64,000 nt of DNA from CAYOWK01 sp964407665. Its GTDB lineage: Bacteria > Pseudomonadota > Alphaproteobacteria > Caulobacterales > Hyphomonadaceae. Of the stretch, positions 17,058 through 26,024 are shown piece by piece (the stretch's first letter is position 1; each line of letters starts with the position of its first letter). The notes below the pieces were generated by a model. It did not search any database and was not told where the DNA came from. It saw only the letters and a program-made list of their open reading frames with translations. The stretch is from NCBI GenBank assembly GCA_964407665.1, contig CAYOWK010000009.1, forward strand, positions 47,246 to 111,245, in the 5' to 3' direction. Position numbers and translations under genes: made by a program.

Positions 17058-18092
17058 ATGACGGGAGAATGGTGGCGTCCGGACCGGCATGCTGACCGCA
17101 GGGGATTTCTGCTCCAGAGGGGGCGGATCAAGGCCAGTCTGCGTAAGCAGCTGGAAATGCAGGAGTTTATCGAGGTTGAGTGCGGGGCGCTGCAGGTGTC
17201 GCCGGGCAACGAGGCGCACCTGCACGCCTTCCACACCACCCAGAAACACGAGGGCGGGGGGGAAGAGACGTTTTATCTGCATACCTCGCCGGAATTCGCC
17301 GCCAAGAAGCTGCTGGCCGCCGGAGAGCGCCGCATCTTCGATTTTGCCCGGGTCTATCGCAACCGGGAGCAGGGTCCGCTGCACGCTCCGGAGTTTACCA
17401 TGCTGGAGTGGTACCGGGCCGGTGAAGCCTACGACGCCGTGATGGCGGACGCGGTCGCCTTTGCCCGGCTCGCTGCCGAGACGGCAGGACGGCCCCTGCT
17501 GGAATGGCGAGGCCGGACCTGTGACCCGCATGCCGAACCGGAGCGCCTGACGCTGGCCGGGGCCTTCGAGCGATATGCCGGCATCGACCTGATGGCGGTT
17601 CTGGAGGACCGGGATGGGCTGGCCGCGGCCGTGTCGGACGCGGGAATGCGGGTGGGAGCGGACGATGTGTGGGCCGACCTGTTCAGCCGCGTGCTGGTCG
17701 AGCGGGTGGAGCCGCATCTGGGTTTCGGGCGGCTGACGCTGCTTTGCGAGTATCCTGCGTCCGAGGCGGCGCTGGCGCGGCGCAAGCCGGGCGATCCGCG
17801 CGTCTCCGAGCGCTTCGAGATGTACGCCTGCGGCGTCGAACTGGCCAACGGGTTCGGCGAACTCACCGACGCCGGCGACCAGCGCCGGCGGTTCGAGGCA
17901 GAAATGGCAGAGAAGATGCGGGTTTACGGGGAACGTTACCCCATCGATGAGGATTTCCTTGCCGCGCTGTCCATCATGCCGGAGGCCAGCGGCGTTGCGA
18001 TGGGCTTTGACCGGCTGGTGATGCTGGCGACCGGCGCCCGGTCAATTGCAGACGTTCTCTGGACGCCAGTCGCGGTTGCAGGGCAGAGCTGA
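17058..18092 (+). CDS. epmA: EF-P beta-lysine ligase EpmA (PoxA/GenX)
   Basis: This 344-residue class II lysyl-tRNA-synthetase paralogue lacks the anticodon-binding domain. It activates (R)-beta-lysine with ATP and attaches it to the EF-P tip lysine. Class II motif 2 is visible (FDFARVYRNREQGPLHAPEF), as is motif 3 near the C-terminus (GVAMGFDRLVML). FTMLEWYRA and ELANGFGELTD are further LysRS-like substrate-site segments. The start at 17058 (MTGEWWRPD) gives the usual N-terminus. It faces efp and is followed by a small gene and epmB, so the whole modification set is together. Confidence 0.93.
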   Translation: MTGEWWRPDRHADRRGFLLQRGRIKASLRKQLEMQEFIEVECGALQVSPGNEAHLHAFHTTQKHEGGGEETFYLHTSPEFAAKKLLAAGERRIFDFARVYRNREQGPLHAPEFTMLEWYRAGEAYDAVMADAVAFARLAAETAGRPLLEWRGRTCDPHAEPERLTLAGAFERYAGIDLMAVLEDRDGLAAAVSDAGMRVGADDVWADLFSRVLVERVEPHLGFGRLTLLCEYPASEAALARRKPGDPRVSERFEMYACGVELANGFGELTDAGDQRRRFEAEMAEKMRVYGERYPIDEDFLAALSIMPEASGVAMGFDRLVMLATGARSIADVLWTPVAVAGQS

Positions 18093-18095
18093 GGC

Positions 18096-18533
18096 ATGCT
18101 GGCGAGGATCCGAATGATGATGAAACTGGCCGCGACGGTTCTGGCAGGTCTGGTCCTGACGGCGAGCTGCGCAAGCGCTCCCAAGCCGTGCACGGCCGAG
18201 TGGATCGACTGGAAGAAAGAGCGCCTGTTGCGGGAGTTTGCCGGCGATCATCGCGGCGACATCGGTACGCTGCGCGAGTTCAGCGCCATGCTCTCGGGCC
18301 GGGACAGCAAGCCATCGATCCTGGAGATGGCGACGCTGGCTCCCCGCGTCATGGTGCTGGCGGCGGATTTTGTGGATCTGGCCGAGCCGGAGGTGCGCTC
18401 GGTCTACGCCCAGTGCGGGACGGGCCCCAAGACGGCCCAGCTGTTTGCGGACCTGCTGAGGCGCGAGGGCGTCGAGGAGAGCCTGGTGGAGACCATCGAG
18501 GACATGGGCCTCCTGCTGGATGGACGCACCTGA
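18096..18533 (+). CDS. Small Cys-containing lipoprotein-like protein of unknown function
   Basis: This 145-residue protein has a hydrophobic N-terminus and LTASCASAP, a weak lipobox with Thr at the -3 position, so it may be a lipoprotein or a plain secreted protein. The rest is helical and charged (EWIDWKKERLLREF, then AEPEVRSVYAQCGTG). An alternative start lies at the Met cluster near 18114. It sits 3 bases after epmA and overlaps epmB by 14 bases, so it is co-transcribed with the EF-P modification genes. I do not recognise the family, and a role in that pathway is not implied by its sequence. Confidence 0.75.
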   Translation: MLARIRMMMKLAATVLAGLVLTASCASAPKPCTAEWIDWKKERLLREFAGDHRGDIGTLREFSAMLSGRDSKPSILEMATLAPRVMVLAADFVDLAEPEVRSVYAQCGTGPKTAQLFADLLRREGVEESLVETIEDMGLLLDGRT

Positions 18534-19596
18534 AAGTGGTAGCAGGCCGCCCATGGGATTTGAGCCGCGTACACTGAGAACCGCAGACGACCTGATTGGC
18601 GCAGGCCTTGTCGACGCTGCGCGCCGGGACGGTCTTGCGGTGGTGGGCGAGCGCTACGCTATCGGGATCACGCCGGCGCTGGCGCGGCTGATCGACACCA
18701 GCGACCCGGATGATCCGATCTACCGCCAGTTCGTACCGAGCGAGGCTGAGCTTGAAGCGGCGCCCGGCGACATGCCGGATCCGATCGGCGATCATGCGCA
18801 TGAGCCCGTCGAGGGGCTGATCCATCGCCATCCGGACCGCGTGCTTCTCAAGATTACGGCTGTCTGTCCCGTCTATTGCCGGTTCTGCTTCCGGCGCGAG
18901 ATGGTTGGTCCGGGGCGAGAGAAGGGGCTGTCGGGCGACAAGCTCGATGCGGCGCTGGCCTATATCGGCGCCCATACGGAAATCCGCGAAGTGATCCTGA
19001 CCGGGGGCGACCCGTTCATGCTGTCGCCTGCGCGGGCCAGCGCGGTGACGCGGGCGCTCGAAGCCATCGCGCATGTCGGGATCATTCGCTGGCACACGCG
19101 GATGCCGGCGGCGGACCCGGCCCGGATCACGCCTGAGTTTGTCGCCGCGATCCGGAGCCGCAAGGCGGTCTATGTGGTGGCGCACGTCAACCATGTCCGC
19201 GAACTGACGGAAGAGGCGCGCGCCGCCTGCGGGCGGCTTGTCGATGCGGGCATTCCGGTGCTGAGCCAGACTGTCCTGCTGAAGGGCGTCAACGACACGG
19301 TTGAGGCGCTGTCCGACCTGATGCGCGCCCTAGTGGAGGCGCGGGTGAAGCCCTACTACCTGCATCACGCGGACCTCGCTCCGGGCACGGCTCAATTCCG
19401 GACAACCATCGCGGAGGGGCAGGCTCTGGTGCGCGCGTTGCGGGACGAGGTCTCGGGGCTCTGCCAGCCCACCTATGTGGTGGACATTCCCGGCGGCGTC
19501 TCCAAGGCGCTTGCGGCGCCCTCGGACGTCGAGCTGGCGGATGACGGCGCACAGTTGCGCGGCCGGGACGGGCGCTGGCGCGATCATCCGGGCTGA
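18520..19596 (+). CDS. epmB: EF-P (R)-beta-lysylation protein EpmB, lysine 2,3-aminomutase family
   Basis: This 358-residue radical SAM, PLP-dependent enzyme converts (S)-alpha-lysine to (R)-beta-lysine for EpmA. The [4Fe-4S]-binding CxxxCxxC is Cys116, Cys120, Cys123 (AVCPVYCRFCFRRE). ILTGGDPFM and the C-terminal YYLHHADLAPGT and YVVDIPGG match the lysine 2,3-aminomutase barrel and PLP site. It is shorter than catabolic KamA (about 415), as expected for EpmB. The start could also be Met12 (18553). Linkage with efp and epmA makes EpmB much more likely than catabolic KamA. Confidence 0.93.
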   Translation: MDAPESGSRPPMGFEPRTLRTADDLIGAGLVDAARRDGLAVVGERYAIGITPALARLIDTSDPDDPIYRQFVPSEAELEAAPGDMPDPIGDHAHEPVEGLIHRHPDRVLLKITAVCPVYCRFCFRREMVGPGREKGLSGDKLDAALAYIGAHTEIREVILTGGDPFMLSPARASAVTRALEAIAHVGIIRWHTRMPAADPARITPEFVAAIRSRKAVYVVAHVNHVRELTEEARAACGRLVDAGIPVLSQTVLLKGVNDTVEALSDLMRALVEARVKPYYLHHADLAPGTAQFRTTIAEGQALVRALRDEVSGLCQPTYVVDIPGGVSKALAAPSDVELADDGAQLRGRDGRWRDHPG

Positions 19597-19606
19597 AGCG
19601 CGTCGG

Positions 19607-21202
19607 CTATCTCAGTTTCTCGTCCTTCCAGGCGACCCGGTAGAGGTCGAACCGGCGGTCCTTGAGGTTGCGGACGGAGCCTTCCATACGGGCCCAGTTC
19701 AGGTCTGACAGATCGAGGTCGGCAACGGTGACCATCTCGACGTTCTCGGTGGCCTCGGCGGCGATGCCGTCGCGGGCGAACGGGAAGTCCGACGGGGTCA
19801 GGATGCAGGACTGTGCGTACTGGATGTCCATGTTCTCGACGTTCGGCAGGTTGCCGACATTGCCTGCAAGCGCGACGTAGCACTGGTTCTCGATGGCGCG
19901 GGCGGCGGAGCAGTAGCGGACACGAAGATAGCCCTGCCTTGTGTCGGTGCAGAACGGCACGAACAGGATGCGGGCGCCGGCGTCGGCGAGGCGGCGCGCC
20001 ATTTCCGGGAACTCGCTGTCGTAGCAGATCATCACGCCGATGGTGCCGCAGTCGGTCTCGATGGCTTTCACATCGTCGCCGCCCTCGATGCCCCACCACG
20101 ATTTTTCACTGGGGGTGGGGTGGAGCTTGGCCTGCTCGTGCACGGTGCCGTCACGCAGGAAGACGTAGGCGATGTTCAGGATGCGGCCATTCTTGTCGCG
20201 TGTGGGGTGCGAGCCGCCGATGATGTTGATGTTGTAGCGCACGGCGAGATCGCGCATCGCCGCCACAAAGGGCTCGGTGTGGCGGGTCAATCGCTCGATG
20301 GCCTCGACGGGCCCGAGCTTTGTGGTTTCGAACGCCAGAAGCTGGAGCGTGAACAGTTCCGGGAACACGACAAAGTCCGCCCGGTAGTCGGAGGTGACGT
20401 CGACAAAATACTCCACGCCCGACATGAAGTCCTCGAAGGAGGAGACGGCCCGCTGCTGGAACTGGACGCAGGCGACGCGCACCCAGTCCTTGGCCTTGCC
20501 GCTTTCGGGCTGCGCCTTCGCGGACTGGTCGACATAGGGGTTGCGCCAGACCATGTGGGCGGCGTTGCCGAGGCTGTCCGTGTCGTCGGGCCAGTAGTTG
20601 CGCAGGACGCCGATGGGCTGGAAGCCGTTGCCGATCTGGAACGACACCACTGGATCGCGCGCCTTGTTGGCGACGATGGCCTCCAGATAGCTCTCGGCTG
20701 TGCCGAACTGCTTGAGCTTGCGGGCGAGGGTGGGGATGCGGGCGCCGAAGACGATGCCCTTGAGTTCCAGCCGTTCGACCAGCTGGCGGCGGCCATCATA
20801 GAGGCGCTGGCCGACGCGGCGGCCGCGCCAGGCCGGATCGACGGCGACGTCCATGCCGTAGAGCCACTCGCCCAGCGCATCGTGCCGGGAGGCGAAGCCG
20901 TTGCCGGTGATCGAAGACCAGGTGTGGGGCTGCAGGGCGACGCTCTCGCCAATGCGGAAGGAGGCGGCGTGGCCGACGACCTCGTCGCCATAGACGGCGA
21001 CCAGCTGGCCATCGGTGAATTCTGCAATCTGGCCCTGCACGTTGGCCCGCGAATAGGGTGGGTGTTCCGGATAGACCCGCTGGCCGAGAGCGATGATGGC
21101 GTCGATATCCCCGGGCCGGGCAGGGCGAACGATGAGCTTCGGCTTGGGTGGTCCGCCGCCGTTTTCCGGGCGGGAGGAGGTGCGGGCTGTCGTCGCGGTC
21201 AA
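19607..21202 (-). CDS. GNAT acetyltransferase / carbon-nitrogen hydrolase fusion
   Basis: This 531-residue bifunctional protein has an N-terminal GNAT domain (about 22-200), with LIVRPARPGDIDAIIALGQR, VDPAWRGRRVGQRLYDGRR for acetyl-CoA binding. The C-terminal nitrilase domain (about 240-520) has Glu in VVFPELFTLQ, a Lys in HEQAKLHPTPSE and Cys in IGVMICYDSEFPE. The same two-domain architecture is known in many bacteria, but its substrate is undefined. An amide could be hydrolysed and the freed amine acetylated (inference). The gene is convergent with epmB, 10 bases apart, and is the last of a minus-strand run. Confidence 0.9.
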   Translation of the reverse strand: MTATTARTSSRPENGGGPPKPKLIVRPARPGDIDAIIALGQRVYPEHPPYSRANVQGQIAEFTDGQLVAVYGDEVVGHAASFRIGESVALQPHTWSSITGNGFASRHDALGEWLYGMDVAVDPAWRGRRVGQRLYDGRRQLVERLELKGIVFGARIPTLARKLKQFGTAESYLEAIVANKARDPVVSFQIGNGFQPIGVLRNYWPDDTDSLGNAAHMVWRNPYVDQSAKAQPESGKAKDWVRVACVQFQQRAVSSFEDFMSGVEYFVDVTSDYRADFVVFPELFTLQLLAFETTKLGPVEAIERLTRHTEPFVAAMRDLAVRYNINIIGGSHPTRDKNGRILNIAYVFLRDGTVHEQAKLHPTPSEKSWWGIEGGDDVKAIETDCGTIGVMICYDSEFPEMARRLADAGARILFVPFCTDTRQGYLRVRYCSAARAIENQCYVALAGNVGNLPNVENMDIQYAQSCILTPSDFPFARDGIAAEATENVEMVTVADLDLSDLNWARMEGSVRNLKDRRFDLYRVAWKDEKLR

Positions 21203-21257
21203 TCAGGGCTCCGGTGTGCTGGGCGTGGTGGCGTTGACGTCCGGTCCATGTGGACCT

Positions 21258-21998
21258 TCAGACTGACAGTTTCCACCTTGCCAGACGCTCGTAGTACGGT
21301 TGGGCCGCGTCGGCGAGCCTTTGCAGGTCATCGGGGAGTTCCGGCGGCTCGTCCGGCGTCGGCGGGCCGAAGGCGGTCGAGCGTTCGACGGCGTCGTACC
21401 AGGCCGGCGCCCACACGCCATCGGTGGGGCGGCGGCCTGGCTCCCAGGACAGCATTTCGCGCGAGAAGGGTATTTTCAGCGCCGTGCAGAGGTCTGTCAG
21501 CGTGGCCTCCGGGTTGGCAAGCACGTCGTGGCCGTCGATCACGGGCGGCTCGCGGCCCGTTCGGTCCGCGATGAACTCGAAGATCTCCGCCTGACGCTGG
21601 ATGCCGATATCGGCCAGCGTGACCTCGCCGCGTTTGGCTGCGTAGGACGCCAGCACGCGCGCCGGGTCGCGGATCAGGAAGGCGTTGCGGCAGCCCGCGG
21701 TCCAGTACAGGCCGAAGTCGTCCAGCATATGGTGGGTCATGTGCTTCTGGTAGAAGATCGGCGGCGCAGCGGGCGGCAGCGTGGCGAGTCCCACAACGAC
21801 GTCGCGCCAGTCGGTCGGCTGTGAGGCCATGATCTGCTCGCGCATTGGGTGGTCGGCTCCGGTGGCGGCGAGATAGGCGGCGTAGAACGGTTCGTCCACG
21901 ACGCGTGTATCGGACCGCGCGCCGAAGGACCGCATCATCGCAGTGGAGATGTTCCGCGGGCCGGACCACATGGCGATGCGAATCTGGTCGGTTGTCAT
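21258..21998 (-). CDS. Sulfotransferase-like P-loop protein
   Basis: This 246-residue protein begins with IRIAMWSGPRNISTAMMRSF, a variant of the sulfotransferase PAPS-binding loop, and contains NAFLIRDPARVLASY, the usual 3'-phosphate-binding segment. Such proteins are annotated as sulfotransferase family and are often paired with a class IV aminotransferase, as here. The start at 21998 is chosen because its ATGA overlaps the aminotransferase stop. Whether it truly binds PAPS is not shown. The acceptor is unknown. Confidence 0.8.
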   Translation of the reverse strand: MTTDQIRIAMWSGPRNISTAMMRSFGARSDTRVVDEPFYAAYLAATGADHPMREQIMASQPTDWRDVVVGLATLPPAAPPIFYQKHMTHHMLDDFGLYWTAGCRNAFLIRDPARVLASYAAKRGEVTLADIGIQRQAEIFEFIADRTGREPPVIDGHDVLANPEATLTDLCTALKIPFSREMLSWEPGRRPTDGVWAPAWYDAVERSTAFGPPTPDEPPELPDDLQRLADAAQPYYERLARWKLSV

Positions 21999-22909
21999 CG
22001 GCACGCGGCCTCCGCGTCTGCGTCCTTCAGGGCCTCATAGAAATCCCGCAGGCGCATTGTCACCGGTCCGGGCGCGGGCAAAGCGTGGCTGTCGATGGAG
22101 CGGACCGGGGTCAGGCCGCCGAAGGTGCCGGTCACGAAGGCCTCACTGGCGGCGTGGACATCCTCGAGGTGGTAGTCGCCCAGTTTCACCGGGATCTCGT
22201 TCAGGTCGCAGAGGCGTATGACGTTGCCGCGCGTGACGCCGTTGAAGCAGAACTCGCCGGTGGACGTGCGCACCTCGCCATCCCTGACCCAGAAGAAGTT
22301 GGTGGCGTTGCAGCTGGAGACGCAACCGCGCGCATCCAGCATCAGCGCCTCGTCGGCGCCTTTGGGGATCACGTCGAGCAGGGCGCGAATGAGGGGCAGG
22401 CGGGAGTGCGAGTTGAGCCGCATGTCGAACATGTCGGCGGGCGTGCAGCGGATGGAGGATGTGGCGAGCACGAGACCGTTCGCGAACATCTCCGGCGCCG
22501 GCTCCTTGTATTCGGCCACAATGACGATGGTGGCGGCGCCCAGCGCGTTGCGCGGGTCCTGGTTGACCGCCTTCTTGACGCCGCGCGTGGCCATGAGGCG
22601 GATGTGGGCGCCGTGGGTCATGGCGTTGGCGCGCAGGGTCTCGTGCAGCGCGGCGACGAGCTGGTCGCGCGTGAGGCCGAGGTCGAGCGCGATGGCGGTG
22701 GCGCCGGCGTAGAGGCGGTCGAGGTGCGCGTCGAGAAACAGCATGGCGCCCTTGTGGACGCGCAGGCCCTCCCAGACGCCGTCGCCGAGGACGAAGCCAG
22801 CGTCGAAGACTGAGACTTTCGCCTCGGCTGTGGGCACAAGCTGGCCGTTGAGCCAGACCCTGAGACTGGCGTTCCTGGGATCTGGTTCGAAATCCTGGCT
22901 GCCGGGCAT
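21995..22909 (-). CDS. Class IV aminotransferase-fold protein lacking the catalytic lysine
   Basis: This 304-residue protein has the branched-chain/D-amino-acid aminotransferase fold (VSVFDAGFVLGDGVWEGLR, then HLDRLYAGATAI, and GVTRGNVIRLC near the C-terminus). The arginine of EGLR (Arg50) is kept. At the place of the PLP-binding lysine the sequence is MRLNSHSRLPLI, with Asn166 by my alignment. The usual glutamate of the vsEg motif is Ser199 (CVSSCNATNFF). Both changes point to a non-transaminase role or a very different mechanism. It is translationally coupled to the sulfotransferase-like gene. The alignment was done by eye. Confidence 0.82.
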   Translation of the reverse strand: MPGSQDFEPDPRNASLRVWLNGQLVPTAEAKVSVFDAGFVLGDGVWEGLRVHKGAMLFLDAHLDRLYAGATAIALDLGLTRDQLVAALHETLRANAMTHGAHIRLMATRGVKKAVNQDPRNALGAATIVIVAEYKEPAPEMFANGLVLATSSIRCTPADMFDMRLNSHSRLPLIRALLDVIPKGADEALMLDARGCVSSCNATNFFWVRDGEVRTSTGEFCFNGVTRGNVIRLCDLNEIPVKLGDYHLEDVHAASEAFVTGTFGGLTPVRSIDSHALPAPGPVTMRLRDFYEALKDADAEAACR

Positions 22910-22963
22910 GAGCGTCTCCTGCCGGTCCAGTTTTGCAGACAGTGAAGCCGGACGGAAGGGGCG

Positions 22964-23767
22964 TCAGATCACGCGGCGGCGGGCATCCAGCTGGACGATG
23001 GTTCCGGGCATCCGGGAGCCTGACGCCATGTTGCGGGTGATGCGCTCGTAATGTTGCACGAAGCGGTCAACCCATTGGGCTCGCTCGGGCGGAAGGGGAG
23101 CGTCGCCGAGGCCGAGATTGCCGATCTCCTGCTGCTTGCGCCAGACGGCGACGGTCTCCCAGGAGGGCGGGACGAGGTGCAGGAAGGCGTCGAAGGATCG
23201 CCAGAGATCGAGATAGGGCCCGTTCAGTTGCGCGTACTGGAAGCGGCGGCAGGCGAGGCCGGTGTCTTCGCGCTCGGCGTCGTTGAGGGGCGGGCCGGTG
23301 AGGAAGTCCGGCGCGGCGAGGGCGCCGGTGCACCAGCCTTCGACGACGATCAGGTCGGGCCTGCCGGTGTGGGCGCCCCATTCGGAGGGCGGGAGGCGGT
23401 CGTCTGGTATCTTGCCGAAGCGGGGGAGGGGCGTTGTCTCTGTCGGAGCTGCCTGCTTCAGGTGCGCAATCGTGGAGGCGAGCCAGGCGATATCGTGGGT
23501 GCCGGGAACGCCGCGCGTGGCAAGCAATGGGCTGATCGCGGCGGCGAGGTGCTGGCGGTCGCTTTTGGGCAGGTAGAAATCGTCGAGGGCGAGGACGGCC
23601 AGACGGTCGCCAAGCTCCGCCTTCAGGGCGGCGACGGCTGTCGACTTGCCCGATCCCTGTGCGCCGGACAGGCCAATGACTGCCGGGCCGGCCCCTGTGG
23701 CCTTCATGTGGGCGGCGGCAAAGCGGGACAGCTCGGCGCTGATCATGTTGGCAGCCGCATTGGGCAT
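22964..23767 (-). CDS. P-loop kinase of the D-glycerate 3-kinase type
   Basis: This 267-residue protein has Walker A GLSGAQGSGKST (about 32-43), then LAVLALDDFYLPKSDRQ and RGVPGTHDIAWL. This pattern matches the bacterial and plant glycerate 3-kinase family (COG4240), which phosphorylates D-glycerate to 3-phosphoglycerate. It resembles the PRK/uridine kinase fold. It lies 3 bases downstream of the acyl-CoA ligase stop and is probably co-transcribed with it. The substrate assignment is by family only. Confidence 0.8.
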   Translation of the reverse strand: MPNAAANMISAELSRFAAAHMKATGAGPAVIGLSGAQGSGKSTAVAALKAELGDRLAVLALDDFYLPKSDRQHLAAAISPLLATRGVPGTHDIAWLASTIAHLKQAAPTETTPLPRFGKIPDDRLPPSEWGAHTGRPDLIVVEGWCTGALAAPDFLTGPPLNDAEREDTGLACRRFQYAQLNGPYLDLWRSFDAFLHLVPPSWETVAVWRKQQEIGNLGLGDAPLPPERAQWVDRFVQHYERITRNMASGSRMPGTIVQLDARRRVI

Positions 23768-23770
23768 GGT

Positions 23771-25414
23771 TCAGGTCCGGACGGCGTAGCGGTTCATGTA
23801 GGTCCGCCTCAACGTCTTCTTGTCGATCTTGCCCGTGGCCGTCAGCGGGACGCGGTCGAAGACAACTTCATCCGGGAGCTGCCAGCGGGCGATATGGGCG
23901 GACATGTGCGCCATCACCTCCGGGACGCTGACCGTGGCTCCTTCGTGCGGTTCGATGATGAGGAGCGGACGCTCCTCCCACTTCGGATGGGGCACGCCGA
24001 TCACGGCCGCGATCTTCACGCCGCCGCAGCCCGCCGCGATGTTCTCGAGATCGATCGAGCTGATCCATTCGCCGCCGGATTTGATCACGTCCTTCTTGCG
24101 GTCGGTGATGCGCATGAAGCCGTAGGCGTCGATGGTCGCGATATCGCCGGTATCGAACCAGCCGTCCGCATCGGCTGCGTCCCTGCCGGCGCGGAAGTAG
24201 CGCTGGATCGTCCAGGGGCCACGCACGAGAAGGGCGCCCGATGTCTCGCCGTCCCACGGGGCGTCGGCTCCGTCGTCATCGACGATGCGGAGCTCGATGC
24301 CGAACTGGAGGCGGCCCTGCCGGGTCCAGATGGCCTCGTCCATCGCCTCTTCGCCGAGCGCGGCCAGTGCAGGCGTCGGGGTGGCGATGACGCCAAGCGG
24401 CGTCGTCTCGGTCATGCCCCAGATCTGCAGCACCTGAACGCCGTAGGTCTTCTTGAAGGTCTCGGCCATCGCGCGGGGCACGGCCGAGCCGCCGATGACG
24501 AGGCGTTGCAGGGCGCCGGTCTGCTGGCCCGTCCTTTCGAGGTGGGCGAGATACATGGTCCAGATCGTCGGAACGCCGCCCGAGAAGGTGACGCCTTCAG
24601 TCGTGATCAGTTCCTGGAGGCTGGCGCCGTCCATCTTCTCGCAGGGCAGGACCAGCTTGCAGCCATTCATGGGGGCGGCGAAGGGCAGTCCCCAGGCGGT
24701 GGCATGGAACAGGGACGAGCAGGGCATCACCACGTCGAAGGCGCTGAAGCCGAACGCGCTGTTCAGGCTGGACGCCATGGCGTGCAGCACGACGGCGCGG
24801 TGGGTGTAGAGTACGCCCTTCGGGTCGCCGGTCGTGCCGGAGGTGTAGCAGAGGAAGGCGCCGGCGTTTTCATCCACGACGGGCCAGTCGAAGCCTTCGT
24901 GTTCTGCGGCGAGGAGGCGTTCGTAGCTGGCCGCTCCGACCGCTCCGGGGGCGCAGACGTCCTCGCTGCTGAGCATGACGAAGGTTGTGAGGCTGGCCAC
25001 CTGCGGGGCGATGCGCTCGACGAGGGGCAGGAACGTTTTGTCGAACAGCAGGATGGCGGGCGCGGCGTGATTGAGGATGAAGACGATCTGGTCTTCGAAC
25101 AGGCGCGGGTTGACAGTATTGAGCACGGCGCCGAGGCCGGTGACGGCATAGAACAGCTCGAAATGGCGATGCGTGTTCCAGGCGAGGGTCGCAACCCGGT
25201 CGCCCGCCTGGACGCCCAGCCGTTGCAGCGCGTGGGCGGCGCGTTCGACACGGGCCATTTCGCCGGCGTAGGTCGAGCGCCAGAGCGGCTCCTCGATCAG
25301 GCGCGAGACGACCTCCACGCGGGGATGGGCTCTCGCGGCGTATTTCAGGATGTCGATGATCTGCAGCGGGGGCGTCTGCATGAGGCCCGGAAGCGTTGCG
25401 GGCTGGATGGACAT
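23771..25414 (-). CDS. Fatty acyl-CoA ligase (AMP-forming, AlkK/medium-chain type)
   Basis: This 547-residue ANL-family ligase forms acyl-CoA through an acyl-adenylate. The phosphate-binding loop is CYTSGTTGDPKGVLYTHRA. The A5 motif region is QIWGMTETTPLG and the A8 hinge is WFDTGDIATIDAYGFMRITDRKKD. The catalytic A10 lysine is in LTATGKIDKKTLR. The N-terminus (MQTPPLQIIDILKYA) resembles medium-chain or alkyl/aromatic acyl-CoA synthetases. It is divergent from the epoxide-hydrolase-like gene across 181 bases. It may activate the acid consumed by the neighbouring acyl-CoA genes (inference). Confidence 0.92.
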   Translation of the reverse strand: MSIQPATLPGLMQTPPLQIIDILKYAARAHPRVEVVSRLIEEPLWRSTYAGEMARVERAAHALQRLGVQAGDRVATLAWNTHRHFELFYAVTGLGAVLNTVNPRLFEDQIVFILNHAAPAILLFDKTFLPLVERIAPQVASLTTFVMLSSEDVCAPGAVGAASYERLLAAEHEGFDWPVVDENAGAFLCYTSGTTGDPKGVLYTHRAVVLHAMASSLNSAFGFSAFDVVMPCSSLFHATAWGLPFAAPMNGCKLVLPCEKMDGASLQELITTEGVTFSGGVPTIWTMYLAHLERTGQQTGALQRLVIGGSAVPRAMAETFKKTYGVQVLQIWGMTETTPLGVIATPTPALAALGEEAMDEAIWTRQGRLQFGIELRIVDDDGADAPWDGETSGALLVRGPWTIQRYFRAGRDAADADGWFDTGDIATIDAYGFMRITDRKKDVIKSGGEWISSIDLENIAAGCGGVKIAAVIGVPHPKWEERPLLIIEPHEGATVSVPEVMAHMSAHIARWQLPDEVVFDRVPLTATGKIDKKTLRRTYMNRYAVRT

Positions 25415-25595
25415 GTTCGGTCTCCCATACCTGTTCTCTGGCAGGCTCGCGCCATGGTTGGCGCGGACCGGAAGGGTCCGTCAATGGCCGGGCGGGCAGG
25501 TTAGGCTTGCGGGAGGGGCGTGTGCAGCTTGACAGGGCGGGTCGGACATCCATGTCTACGTTCGAAAGCCTGCAGGATCCGTCACGAGACCCGCC

Positions 25596-26024
25596 ATGAG
25601 CCATCTTCGCATTCTGCTGAACCTAATCGAGCGCTGGAAGGTCAAAGACATCGACGGCGTCCTTGCGCTGATGGATGACGATATCGTCTGGCACTACGCC
25701 GCTGCGATCGCGCCGCCGGTCCGGGGCAAGGTCAAGGCGCGCAAGCTGCTGGAGATGCTCGCCCCGCAGGTCGGCGAGGTGCGCTGGAGGGTCTTCGACC
25801 ATGCCGAACGGGCTGACCGCCTGTTTGTGGAAGGTGTCGACGAGTATGTGGCGCCCGACGGCAAGCTGGTGTCGGCGCCGTATGCCGGCGTGGTCGAGAT
25901 CCGGGACGGCCGTATCAGCGCGCTGCGGGAGTATTTCGACATGGGCGTCGTCAACGCCCTGAAGGCGGGCGAGCCCATGACAGAGCATGTCCGTGTGCTG
26001 CTGAGCCGCGAGGCTCTCAGCTAG
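25596..26024 (+). CDS. NTF2-like protein, limonene-1,2-epoxide hydrolase type
   Basis: This 142-residue single-domain cone-fold protein ends with PYAGVVEIRDGRISALREYFDMG, where Arg and Asp match part of the Asp-Arg-Asp site of limonene-1,2-epoxide hydrolases. LMDDDIVWHY is the matching first strand. It may hydrate an epoxide or act as a ketosteroid-isomerase-like enzyme in acyl-CoA or terpene breakdown. It faces the acyl-CoA dehydrogenase operon and overlaps its last gene by 4 bases tail to tail. The start has little Shine-Dalgarno support, but no better one exists. Confidence 0.78.
   Translation: MSHLRILLNLIERWKVKDIDGVLALMDDDIVWHYAAAIAPPVRGKVKARKLLEMLAPQVGEVRWRVFDHAERADRLFVEGVDEYVAPDGKLVSAPYAGVVEIRDGRISALREYFDMGVVNALKAGEPMTEHVRVLLSREALS

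Noticed and set aside
23051..25504. An 817-codon open frame on the plus strand
   Set aside because: It runs antisense to the glycerate-kinase-like and acyl-CoA ligase genes, which show clear catalytic motifs. Its own sequence has no domain.
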